Source: Protonemura montana | Lineage: Eukaryota > Arthropoda > Insecta > Plecoptera > Nemouridae | Reading direction: 5' to 3' | DNA: 64,000 nt | Assembly (NCBI GenBank): GCA_947568835.1 | Contig: OX387612.1 | Coordinates: 8,370,001 to 8,434,000, forward strand | Shown here: positions 21,818-33,450 of the stretch, piece after piece | Layout: the number at the start of each line of letters is the position of its first letter | Numbering within the stretch: the stretch's first letter is position 1 | Notes under the pieces: generated by a model | The model's database searches: none | The model's input: the letters and a program-made list of their open reading frames with translations, nothing else | Told to the model about the DNA's origin: nothing | Position numbers and translations under genes: made by a program

Positions 21818-21823
21818 TTTATT
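21818..21823 (-). terminator. AATAAA signal for the Spitz-like gene
   Basis: AATAAA on the minus strand lies about 180 nt past the proposed stop codon at 22002-22000. A transcript-sense A tract of about 20 nt lies between them at 21892-21913. Confidence 0.4.
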
Positions 21824-21999
21824 TGGCGTTCGGGGTGGGCCTAGCTGTAAAAACCGAGTGTTTTAAAAAAGAAAAGTTCGGAGACTGGTTTCTTTTTTTT
21901 TTTTTTTTTTTTTAGTCGCCGGTCCCCCTAGGGGAATGTCTTGTTGTGGGTGGTGGCTGCCCTGATTTACACTATATACACTAGCGCCGCGGTTGCGGC

Positions 22000-24900
22000 T
22001 CAGGGAGGCGGTCGAAACAATCGCACCGTTGGCGGAGGCACTTCCTGCAAGCAAAGGAGAAACTGAGTATAAGAACCGTGCAGTAGTTGGGACAGTACAG
22101 TTGTGGAAACATACGTTGCGTAAGAATTTTGTTCAAGATATTCCTGCCTAAGGCTGTCTAAAGGCTGAATATTATAATGGGGAAGAGAGTAGACAATTAC
22201 TAGTTAACTCAAGTCCTTATTGTGAACAAGATTTAGTTAAAAAGTCCCTCAAAGATCGATCGAGGCCAACCTTCTGTCCTTTAGTAAGTTTACTTCCCCC
22301 TAATCTACGTTCTCATCCATAATATTGTGCTAGGTAGTAAAAGTTGCAAAGAACACGATAATAATCGGTAGTAATATTAATACATCATTATTGTGCTTTC
22401 AGTTTTGAAAATGCAGTAGCGTTGCTGATCAATGTATTCCTCTAATAAATTATTTCATCATTTCACCTTTTAACTTTTATTTTCCTTCTATCAATTTTCC
22501 TGTCAGCTTTATTTTGTTGCTTGTAATCCTCTTTTCCAAAATTCCAGAACATTTCCAATTCCCTGTGTCTTCATATCTAGTATTCGCGTCCATTGTTAAA
22601 AATCAATGAAAACTTTGCCTTTTATTGTTCCGCATAATATTCTATCAGGTAAACATCCAGAATACACCTCAACAACCACATTATAGCTGCATAATTAATA
22701 GGTTTTTCCTCTTCGGGACTAAAATATTAAAGAACCAACTCATTGTTAAACAACAACCTCTAAGTGGTACGCTAGAAAATGCTACTTGGAAAAATAAAAT
22801 TTCCTTCCTAGAACTTTTGTCAAAATTACTTGGAATCATACTTGAGCATACTGAAACCATTTTAAACTAGGTCGTCGTCGGTGAATTAATTTAACATTTC
22901 TCCAAATACTAAATAATAGATTTTGTAGTAACATAAATCAGAAACAGAAATAAGGCTGCAATTCACTCGCTTCAGAGTTTCCAGAAATTATGGCACTGAC
23001 ATTGAAAGCAAACAGTGAACCACTCTTGAACGATCTGCCAGCTTATTAAATCTGGCCTCAGATAATAACTAGACGTCTCTTCGAGCATTTAAAGCTATTA
23101 CCGCGAACCAATGTTCTCAAACAATTCACGCTTGCCTCGAACCCTTAATCGCAATATGTTTAATTGAATTTTCCCCATCTGACAAACTCATTGAAATTGT
23201 GTTCCTCAATTAACCCCACTCAGATGGACCACCTACATGAAGCTACGGCTTCACAAGAAAAATAGCGACGCAGTACACTGAACTTGAAAACGGTAAAAAA
23301 GAAAACAGTAAAGCAATGTCTGATACAGCGAGTGACAAGCCATGACGCCAATCTCTTGTTTGTAATGAAGGGCATTCCAACTAGACAAGATTCCAACATG
23401 ATGGTTTTTAGACTCATGTCTACTTGATTTATCCTGAGCACTAGTTTTAAGAAAAACTATTTGAACTGGGTTTTGAATGCTAAGTAAAGGGCTACTAAAT
23501 TTCTGGACGTTTCGTAACATGTACTAGTTACTTCTTCAAGGGTAACTGCTTAAACCCTTGAAGAAGTAACTAGTACATGTTACGAAACGTCCAGAAATTT
23601 AGTAGCCCTTTACTTAGCATTCAAAACCCATTTCAAATAGTTCTTCTTAAGATTCCAACAGGATTTTGCCCAGCCAAGGTCCCCGTGCGATGGTCCATCT
23701 GCGTAATATTTTCTCACTTGGTTCCATGACCCCCTTTTTGGCCGCAGCCAATAAATATCAATCAATAAAATGAAGGAATAATAAATAAGTAATCACAACT
23801 CCGTCGTACCGTGGACGCGTCCAGGGACACGGTCGCCGCAGGCGGTTTCTCCCACGATCGCTTCGAGAATGGCCGCCGCTCGAGGTCGCCAAAGTCGACG
23901 CGGTCAGAGCTGCGGAGAGAATGTCAATTAGAAACGGAGTTTAAATGTACGAAGGATGTACATTTTTCCCTTGATGGTAGCAATAAATTTGTATTCACTA
24001 TTGCCAATCAATTTCAATGTGTCTGTTTGAAGTGTGCCAAAAGGTGCGAGGGGAAGAGGAAAGAGGTCAGGGAAATAACCGAGAGAAGCAAAGTGTTATT
24101 TTATCACCTTCTACCACCATTGCTTCAGCTCCATCTCTCCACACCACTTTCCTTTCCCCACACGCAATTTATAAATTGTTACTGGTCTTCAGCGAATTAT
24201 ATTTGACACACCTGATACTTAATCAATATAACAACGGACATATTTACAGCACGCTCAAGTTTTCAAGATTTTTCGACGCATTCCTTGAAGAGAATACATT
24301 TTTTAAGTCATATCTCTACCACATTTGAATGAGGCAAGTCATTAATGTCTATCGTACTCATAAAGGGTAAGTTTTTCTCATGAGCAGAGCTCCCTTGCCA
24401 CATTTACCCAGAAAATGAATTCGCAAAGCAGAGTTTAAAGATCACCGGCCAATTACAGATGAATTTTCCAGATTTTCAGGGGTTGTTACCATGGTGATAA
24501 CAACTTTACTCCCAAATTTAAAGAGTTAAGCTTAAACTCTGCTTTGTGGTTCAAGTCCCAGAGGTACACCTGTCAAGCTCGGACGTAGAGATGGCTGTTT
24601 ACGTCGCGCGAGTCACAAAAGTGAGGTTATATTCACCTGGCGATGGCTCGCTCCTTCTGCCGTCGACTGTAGTGCATGTAGACAGCGATGCAGACGATCA
24701 CGACGAGCAGCACCGCGATCGTGGCGCCGCCGGCGATGGACGCCGTCTCCAGCATCACGCGTTGCCTGGTAGCTGTCGAGGGAAAGTAAATGTGAGCTCG
24801 ACGAAGCACGTTACGTTGAGTGCAAACGGGCCGGTCAAAGCCTAGCTTTTATATATAATAGCACCGGAATAATTGGGCATGTCCAACACGATTTTATTAT

Positions 24901-27590
24901 TTAGGTCTAAGAAATTCTCATAGTTTTTGGGGGTTTTGGAACATTGAAGTTTTGTGAAAGATCGAGTTGTGATTTGGGTTTGCTTTTTTTAACTGTCTTC
25001 CAGATTTGGTTGAGTGAGTATATTGAGAATATTGAGTGAGTTTGCAGTAAATTTGAAGCTAGTTTCTACTTGGTTTGAATTTGAGATAATTTTGAAATAA
25101 TTTTAAGACAATTTAGAGTTGCCATAGATTTTGTTACGGGTTACTTCTACATTAGTTTCGAACAAATTATTTTGCGCAGAATTCCAAACGGCGGGACATT
25201 CTTGCACGAGGCTTTACAAGTTCTTCACTTACGTATATAGGAACCTTCCAGGTCTTTAAACTCGCACCGTTGCCCCATGTAACCGTCAGAGCATCTGAAA
25301 CAAACGAGACGCGTTGCAATTAATCAAATAGCCAACACAAATACAAAAAAACACAGGTTCACATAAACCATCTTAACCTCAATCACGCAGTAATTTTTGC
25401 AGAAAATAAACTGTCGTTAGAATTCCAGAGCCAATTGCTTTTCATTCTTTGCTTGCTGGTTTCAGCTCCGTGGTAGAATCACCAGAAAAACCGAAAACCC
25501 TGCAGCATTACTTTTGTATTTAAAAAAAACACAAGCTAACTAACATGTTAGCTAGCTCTCCCGAATTTTGAAAATATTGCAATGTAATTTAATGATCCAA
25601 GAGAAAATCCCGATTTTTTTGCCATAAGAGCCACTGGGAATAAACTCATTGTTAGGGCTTCGACATGCTGTCTTCCCTCAATAGCTAGTAAATCAAACTT
25701 TCATATCAAATATCCGCATCTAAAGAAACTGACTGGGCTTTGCTAAATCCAACTTAGGTTATAATAACGTTAGAAACAATAATGGCTACCATCAGTATTA
25801 ACACCGTGAGAGGAATAAACCAGAACTAATGTCGACCACCGACCACAACTGGTAACCGTACCAAAAATGTGTCAGCAAGTTCAAATCTTTCAAAGTCCGA
25901 GAGGTCATCTATTATTACCAAAATAGAAAAAAAAATTAAGTAAAATTGGAAAGGCACGAGAGTAAGGAGACTGACTGTAAAGACAAAAATTTGGTTCCCA
26001 AGACTTCGAAGTCTAGTCCCGTGGGGGGGGGGAAGGGGAGGTCAAATCCAGGCCGTCATAGAAACGGGCACGTACCGGCTAATCGCACGAAAAATGCGGT
26101 GACCTTCGAGACTACTCAAAAGAAAGCATTCGCATCTGCAGGGGTGGACAAAGTCGAGCACGCTAATCGGATCACTGCAGGGTGGGCATTGCTTTCCAAG
26201 GAGCCGAGCGCCAATTCGTGCGGGTACATTTTTCGTGCACTGAAAATGCGACATCATTTGCGGAAGCGAGGGCCGGTGGAAAGTGGAGTCTGCTAGCTGG
26301 TTTATAAAGATGGTTAAGTCTGATTTGAATATAATTTTGGGAAATGAAATGAAAATAGAATTGTGTTCGAAATTTAGCCCAAAAGCATCGAAAATCACTT
26401 CAAAATATCGAGCAAACCGAAAACCGACGCTGAGCAGAAAAGGTCCGCGTAGTTAGGAATGGTAAGAAGATATTAAAACCACCCGGCTCAAATATTGAAG
26501 GAAAAACCCGAGAAATTCAGTAAATTTTGATTATAATTTTCCTGGGACGAGTGAAATTGAAGGTTGTAGGTAATCGTCGACTGGTTACCAAATCAGTTAA
26601 TCTAAGTGAGATATTGACGGCACGTCTTGCCCTCACCATTTCCTGACATACCTAAATGCATCCCCATTCCATATCGCCTTACACCCGCTGTCAAAAAACA
26701 ATGCGTCGTTAAACAGCCTGTTCAAAATTCCGCACAGTGCGATTTAAAACCCGGGCCACACAGCGAATCGCACAACTCTCAAGACACCAACGAAATGATT
26801 GACAGCCACGATGATTTCTGTCCGCCATAAGCAGGTATTTTGAGAGCGCTTGTCGAACCGGGCAAAGATCCCGTCGAGGACAGAGCGTGCCGTCTCATGC
26901 AATCAGGGGATTACGTTTGGGATGGGGTAGTGAACAGGTACCCCCAGAGGTACGCTAGGCACCCAGAAGATGAACCAGAGACTCAATTAATGACAATAGA
27001 ACCGCGCGAGCCTGGGAGCCGATCGCAGCAGCGTGAGCGAGGAATTCCACCTGGCAGAGATCGAGCGACTTCTAGAGTTTAACGACGCACCGATTTGACA
27101 ACGGGCACTACGACACTAGTATATTGACGTCTACCGATTAATGGGTGATAATGAATCTGATCTAGCTTACAAGGAGGTGTTTTTTACACTTATATATTAT
27201 AGATCAGTGATATTTGATTGAGTTCAGAAAGTTGTTGAAGGCTTTTGAGATGGGAGAGGTATGGAGAGGTTTTTCTGTGAAATTGGTGGACCAATCATTG
27301 AAAGTAGGAGCACACACCATAGGATGGGTCTGAATTGAATACGACTCGCATACCGTTAGATTTCGTTTCTCCCGAACCTACAGGCAGGCGCACCACGCCG
27401 ACAAATAGGTATACTCACTCGCAATTGTAGAGCAACGACTCGCCGATCTTGACTGTGAAACAGGTGGCGCCGTTCAGGCAGTACCAGGTGGCGTAGGCGG
27501 GCGGACACGCGTAGGTGTGGAATGTGATGTTTGGCCGCGGCGTCGGCGTCGGCGGCCGGGGGCGAGGCGTCGACCGCGAGGAACACGCGT
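22000..27590 (-). CDS. Spitz/Keren-like TGF-alpha type EGF-receptor ligand, exons 2-6
   Basis: Exons 27590-27419, 25294-25233, 24772-24637, 23909-23810 and 22044-22000 join in phase. With the exon at 47020-47077 the protein is about 190 residues. After a Pro/Arg linker and NIT glycosylation site comes one EGF domain with cysteines at 48, 57, 63, 76, 78 and 87, spacing 8-5-12-1-8, identical to Spitz, and the words CFTVKIGESLLYNC and GYMGQRCEF. The juxtamembrane segment MLETASIAGGA enters the membrane span ATIAVLLVVIVCIAVYM (114-130). ASIAGGA resembles the ASIASGA segment recognised by Rhomboid protease in fly Spitz. The family signals through EGFR after intramembrane cleavage. If the donor at 23809 is unused, the frame instead ends at 23762 after 15 AT-rich codons; the spliced ending EVPPPTVRLF looks more natural. 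Ligand identity is firm; the last exon is less so. Confidence 0.88.
23449..23648. mobile_element. Near-perfect 200-bp palindromic MITE
   Basis: Left arm 23449-23543 and right arm 23553-23648 are almost exact reverse complements with a loop of about 10 nt. Arm motifs include GTTTTGAATGCTAAGTAAAG and ACATGTACTAGTTACTTCTT. It lies in the last intron (or 3' region) of the Spitz-like gene. Confidence 0.92.
24425..24550. repeat. Short dispersed repeat, copy 2 of 3
   Basis: GGGGTTGTTACCATGGTGAT AACAACTTTACTC is flanked on both sides by GCAGAGTTTAA-like sequence (CAAAGCAGAGTTTAAAG near 24426; TTAAACTCTGCTTTG near 24532) in inverted orientation. That makes a hairpin-like unit. It lies directly downstream of Spitz-like exon 4. 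Confidence 0.6.
25310..27410. other. Intron 2 of the Spitz-like gene
   Basis: No further exon is seen. A SINE 3'-tail piece (ACAATGCGTCGTTAAACAG) is at 26699-26717. Another truncated SINE copy is at about 27075-27180 (minus strand, GTCGTTAAACTC to ATTATCACCCATTAATCGG). Confidence 0.5.
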
Positions 27591-27619
27591 CTGTAAGCGA
27601 AGAATAGGTAGTCAGCATC

Positions 27620-28165
27620 GGTCATAGTGTGGTTCATACCCCACGATCTTCAGGCACGAGACATGGGACTTGGGGGGCAGGGTCCATGTTAGGCAGGGCT
27701 CGATGGGACAGGGTGGGTTCTTGGCACGCTGTGAGCACAGCCATGGTGTGGTTCATACCCCACGACCTCCAGGCAAGGCTGGGACACGAGACATGGGGCA
27801 TTAGGGGCAGGGTTCACGTTAGGCAGGGCGCGATGGGACTGGGTGGGTTCTTGGCACGTTGCAAGCACAGGCATGGTGTGGTTCATACCCCACGACCTAT
27901 AGGCAAGGCTGGGACAGGCGACATGGGACATGGGGGCAGTGTCCATGTTAGGCAGGGCGCGATGGGACAGGGTGGGTTCTTGGCACGCTGCAAGCACAGC
28001 CATGGTGTGGTTCATACCCCACGACCTCCAGGCAAGGCTGAGACATGAGACATAGGACATGGGGGCAGGGTCCACGTTAGGCAGGGCGCGATGGGACAGG
28101 GTAGGTTCTTGGCACGCTGCAAGCGTGCCAAGAACAGGCTGGGACACGAGACATGGGATACGGGG
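27620..28165 (+). repeat. Tandem repeat of about 130 bp, about 4 copies
   Basis: CATGGTGTGGTTCATACCCC recurs at about 27741, 27871 and 28000, so the period is 129-130. Units also contain GGCAGGGCGCGATGGGAC and GGTGGGTTCTTGGCACG. The array starts only about 30 bp from the acceptor of Spitz-like exon 2. Confidence 0.9.
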
Positions 28166-28599
28166 GCAGATCGTAGAGAATGGTCACCCAAGTGTATACC
28201 GATTACGCACATTTTTGCTTAACCTGTAACTTATGAAATAAGCCATTGATGATGCCTGACGGAAACAGGCTGTATGCCAGAGCCGGGCTTACGCTCAGGT
28301 TCCTTGCATTACATAGCTTGCAGGCATAATTGTCAGGAATTGTCAGGAATTGTCAGGACCCATGAATCGCACGACCCGAGAACAAAAGCGTCCGTGTGTG
28401 ATCGCGGCAGAGTAATACCGACATCGAGACTTGATCTGCTGAATTTGAAACGCCTCCGGTGGCCGACATTGGTGAGAGGGCGTCGATAGAGCACGCGTCG
28501 ACCAGGAAGTAGATAGGACACGGCGTCGGTGTCAGGTTCGAAACCCGACCGCGATTACCAATCAGCGTTACGCACAATAGCGACTCTCATCGGCTGTGA

Positions 28600-28860
28600 T
28601 TGGGTGAAAAATCCATGCTGTCAAGAGGTTGATAAGCAAGGCGAGCGAAGTTGCTGTACTCACTTTCATTCCTACAACCTCTCTTCCAAACTGAATTGAG
28701 GAATCGTGATGGTCACCCATCCAATACTTGACGCAGCGCAGTGTAGCTTAATTTCGTTAATCTCAGGAGGACCGGTATTTCCAACAAGCCAAACCGTTCG
28801 GTGGTCACCCATCCAATATCAGACCTAGCGCATTGTTGCTTAACGTCGGTGATCTCACAT
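28600..28860 (-). mobile_element. 5S-derived SINE, copy 6, with two tandem heads
   Basis: On the minus strand two 5S-like heads in tandem (GGTGACCACCGAACGGTTTG between them) precede the body AACCTCTTGACAGCATGGAT. The 3' part after the body is missing. Confidence 0.82.
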
Positions 28861-28869
28861 AAAAAAATG

Positions 28870-30900
28870 GTCGGTTAATGCCCACCGTTGGGAACACGCC
28901 AGCAGCATGGACGGTCCACAACAGAGGCGAGGTAAGCCGCCGACCGACCGACCGTCGCGGCGCTTGCCGCTATACGGTCGCCATAACACGCTCTAGAAAC
29001 CGCGCGAAAGCAGCGAGCAAGCGCCAGACCGAGAAGCGATGCGTCGTCGGCTGTCTGACGAAGCATCGGCTCGACGACCATTACTGGTTTCTATGTACTA
29101 GTCATGGGGGAGAGCTCAGTCTAGCAGGGAGCTGAGGGTGAAACCGGTGCAAGTACGCAGACCGCTCCTGTCCAAAAACACCACTGAGCACTGGTCTATT
29201 GTCCGTCGATGACTGAGAGGCAGATAATGAAGCCAGCCTGGCAGGAAGAAGTGGGTTTCACCGTCAAGAATCTGCACCTCAAAGTGCAGGTTTCACCAAG
29301 AAAGCCGTGCTGGACGGGCTCAAAAAGCATCATTTTCACCCATACGGTCACCTATCTTTTTCCTCAGCTCGATGCAATGTTGCTTAACTCCGCTTTCCTG
29401 CGACCGCCCAACACGTCAATTCGGACACAGACTAGACAACTCGAGAAGCTTGTCACGATGCTAATGAAAACAATGCAAAATCCATCGGACGACCGAAGCA
29501 TATGAGCCCAAAATCGAATCGAACCTCTCATCAAAGTGGTCGCCCGCGGGCCGGAAGCCATCTTAGATAGTGCCAACCAATTCCGATGCGACACGGCATC
29601 TTCCTCGATCTACCTTCGATGACTCTGCTGAACACGCGCGCACGCGCGCCTCGACCCACAGACCACCGATCCCGAGAGCGCCAGGTGGCAGATGGCCGAA
29701 CGGCCGATAAAACAGTCTGCATCTGTCGATCGCACCTGCCTCACCTGTCCCACGGGCTAGACACATGGGGTGGTCTAGCGCGGAGCCCGCCAAGGGCCCG
29801 CCACCCTCGTCCGTCGTTGTTTTGCGTTCACGGCGAGGGCGTTTTTCAGGGGGGGTTGGGTGGACAATTTGCCAAAACTGCTGCCGAGTGGTGACGGCGC
29901 CACAATGGGTATGTTGGGCAGAGTTTTTGGGGTGAACAGGAGTAGTGTTGAAATGCGAGCGATTGACGAGAGGGGGGCGGGGGGTAATTTGACTATAAAT
30001 CCTTGTTTTGTGTGTGTGGGAGGGGGGTGGAGAAAACTTTAAGGGAGGAAAAATTGTTCAGCGCGTTTTTCTAATGTCATTTTCTTGCAAAATGTTCGCT
30101 GAACAGTTCTGGTTCATTTAGAAAATATCGTTTGTTGTATTGACATTCTTCAATGTGGCGTGGGGTGTTTTGTGAGGTTAAGGAGCAGTATTACAAAGCC
30201 CAGTTTAGAAGATTACTGAAGGTTGAGTTGAAAATAAAACTATCTGATTGGCTGTGACCAAAGAGATAATACTCAACTGACCGTCAGTCGGCAAAGAGCG
30301 GAAATTGGAGTGGAAAAAAAACGCTAAAAAACGAAATGTAAATCATTGATCTCTTAAGATTGATTCAAGACAATTCCCATCAAAGGACCGGCGCCGCGTA
30401 AAGTTCGATCCAAATCCACACACACACACAAACCCTAATCAATCAACCAATCCGACGTCGTCGACGTTGACCACGAAAGACCACCCCGACACCGCCAGCA
30501 CCCAGCGGACACTTTTAGAAGCAAGGCCATAACCATGATTGCTTTGCGGTTTTCACGAGTTACCACCACCTCCCCCTGCCCGACCTCCTGCCCCCCCCCC
30601 AGCCGGTGGCAATCAACGCGCGATTCGTGCGGGATATCTTTGTTTCGCCTATACCAAAGACGACCGCTTCAAATTGGTCCACGGCTTTTTGAGTCAAGAA
30701 GCCGCGACCGCCGACCGATCTTGCCATTCACATGTCGGCGTCTTTACAACTAGAGCTAAGTTCGGGTCGGCAATGGTTTTCTTAAACCGCAAGTGAGAGA
30801 AATAAGTGTATGGATTTTGTTCGGTAATGGTGTAGGTGTGTCAAAACAACTCAAAGCAGTAATCTGTCAAAACGCAATCGTATTGAAGTCGGTATTCCCG
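28870..30900. other. GC-richer intronic stretch, no gene established
   Basis: It includes a tail-like SINE fragment at about 29140-29260 (CTCCTGTCC, CACTGGTCTATTG, AATGAAGCCAGCCTGGCAGG). A CpG-rich patch is at 28880-29060. A proline-rich open stretch at 30539-30796 lacks a recognisable domain. Confidence 0.4.
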
Positions 30901-30904
30901 GGAA

Positions 30905-31110
30905 CCATCGAGTTTATAGGTCAAGTCAGCGGGCCAGCGTTAATGATTAACTTTCTGCTGAGCCCACGAGGCCGGCAACACGTGGTAACGGTAGGTGCCA
31001 CCCGATGGCGCTTGCGGCCGACCTTTTAAGCAAATATCCACAGTTAAATTATTAATGCATATCGAAAAATCAATGAATATCAATCGTTATATAGAACCGA
31101 GTGTCTGGTA
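30905..31110 (+). mobile_element. Dispersed element A, partial copy
   Basis: GAGTTTATAGGTCAAGTCAG, GGCAACACGTGGTAACGGTA and GTGCCACCCGATGGCGCTTG match the other copies. It decays after about 31100. Confidence 0.78.
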
Positions 31111-31939
31111 AAATGCTGAACAGCTCAGACAACTGCAAAAAACATCTGCAAGGTGCAGAAAAATTACGGCTGCAACATACACAGTAAATTTTAAGTAAAT
31201 GGCTCTAAAAAAATAAAAATTAAATTTGCACAGTTACATAACATTTATCCAGCAGATTTTAATGGATTAAGACTCTTAAACCATTGAAATTCTAAGGAAT
31301 TTATAACAAAACGTGTTTTTTTAATGTAAAATATATGAATATTGGTAAGAAAAATATGTGGTCACCCAACCAACAGGCGACAAAACCTCAATGTTGTTTA
31401 ACTCAGTGTGCTCTACTCTATGGAAAGTATTAGGACACCCAACGCACCTTGCGTCTGAACAATCTCACAAAACCCTTCGCCAACCAAAACCCGATATAAG
31501 AAGCACATTTCGAAAACCTCGCAGACGCGAAAACCGATGGAAACAACAGATTGTAGATGGGCCAGACCTCCGAACTCGACAGTATTAGCGTCAGCATCTC
31601 CACTGTTGACAGCTCGTGCCCGCGACATTTCGAGCGGGCAAAACAGCTGTTCACGCAGAGTGACAGCTCGGGTCGGATTTCGCGGGGTCCCGATGGCCAA
31701 GGTGCGTTTCGCATTGTCAAAACCGATTGAGATTATCGGGGACGATAATCGAGGAACGATTATTCGAGTGTGTGGCTAATTTCAGGTGGGTGGGGTGATT
31801 CGAATACGATGGGATACAAACGATTACAGATGGGTGCATGATAGATACGGAGAATTACAAATGCGAAAACATGACAAGGGTTCAATTTGACGGGCAATCT
31901 GTCCGGTTGATTTACTCGGTGATCTTGTGAATGCGACGA

Positions 31940-32295
31940 TTGATTGATTCGCTATGTTTAACGACGAGCCCCACTGGTCTAATGGCGTCGGTGAATGAGT
32001 GGATGATGATAAACCTAACCTAGCCTAAAACGGACGAAGGTGAAACCTGGTGGCGATAAGCAACCTATGGTTAAGCCGGTGGTCACCACCGGCTTAACGT
32101 CCCTTCCGAAGGACGATGCAACTCGAACAACAGGATTCCTTCACAAATCCATGCTGTCGAGAGGTTGATAAGACGAGTGAAGCTGCTGTACTAACTTTTA
32201 TACCTCCAACCTCTCTCCCGAACAGAACTGGTCATGTGTTTGATGGTCACCCATCCAATACCTAACTCAGTACAGTGTTCTTTTACCAAGGCACC
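31940..32295 (-). mobile_element. 5S-derived SINE, copy 7
   Basis: The tail (AATCAATCAATCG with GTCGTTAAACATAGCG) is at 31938-31965. The body spans 32090-32230. The 5S-like head GTATTGGATGGGTGACCATC is at about 32240-32265. Confidence 0.85.
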
Positions 32296-32799
32296 GATGT
32301 TTGCCAAAAGGCAGCTTTTAAAACGTCAACCCCAATTGCTTGCAAATATTTTGCAGCGTTCCGCCACAGACCCGCGATGTTGTCAAGAGCAAACACTCCA
32401 ATACGAAAACCATCCTCGCAGACTAAATAAGTGCACGAGATTTACGAGTCAGGCTACCTTAAACAAACAGTCCACCCACGTCATTTCCAAAGAGTCACGG
32501 TGAAAAAGGTACGACATATTTCATCGCGCCCAGAAGAAGAAGAAGAAAACGAAGAAAGGGAAGGCAGAGAGCGCGTCGCAATGGTTCAAAGTGGTTTGTA
32601 ATATCCCCGGCACCGAAATCTCACACGTGAAATTATCCAACAATAGCAGATGACAAACGGGCCGCCCTCTGGACGGTAGACCCGCGTGCACAACGCTAGT
32701 TACCACGCCGCCCGCCCACGGCGCGGCCTGCTAACGAGCGAACCCTATTCAAATGCACAGCCCTCTTAGAGTACGACCTTCGACGGGACGCTTCAACAT

Positions 32800-33450
32800 A
32801 GTGTTTCCACGTTTAGAGCTGTCGGTTAAAATGGCTGACAACACAGCTGTCTTGCAACATTAACCTATAAGAGAAATGGTGAAGTCTACCAGTTAGAATG
32901 GCCGACCACACAGCTGTCTTGCAACATTAACCCATAAGAGCAATAGTGAAGTCCACCAGTTATAATGGTCGACCTCACAGCTGTCTTGCAACATTAAACC
33001 ATAAGAGAAATGGTGAAGTTCACCAGTTAGAATGGCCGACCACACAGCTGTCTTGCAACATTAACCCATAAGAGAAAGGTGAAGTCTACCAGTTAGAATG
33101 GCCGACCACACAGCTGTCTTGCAACATTAACTCATAAGAGAAATGGTAAAGTCCACCAGTTAGAATGACCGACCACACAGCTATCTTGTAACATTAACCC
33201 ATAAGAGCAATTGTGAAGTCCACCAGTTAGAATGGCCGACCACACAGCTACATTAACTCATAAGAGCAATGGTAAAGTCCACTAGTTAGAATGGTCGACC
33301 ATACAGCTGTCTTGCAACATTAACCCATAAGAGCAACGGTGAAGTCCACCAGTTAGAATGACAGACCACACAGCTGTTTGGCAACATTAACCCATAAGAG
33401 CAATGGTGAAGTCCACCAGCTAGAATGGCCGACCACACAGCTATCTTACA
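32800..33450. repeat. 67-bp minisatellite, about 9.5 copies
   Basis: Units read AGCTGTCTTGCAACATTAAC, CCATAAGAGCAATGGTGAAG, TCCACCAGTTAGAATGGCCG, ACCACAC. Copies differ by substitutions, and one is shortened near 33240. Confidence 0.92.

Noticed and set aside
30539-30796. Proline-rich open frame followed by GYLCFAYTKDDRFKLVHGFL
   Set aside because: No domain, no supporting splice partners, and it lies within the proposed Spitz-like intron.
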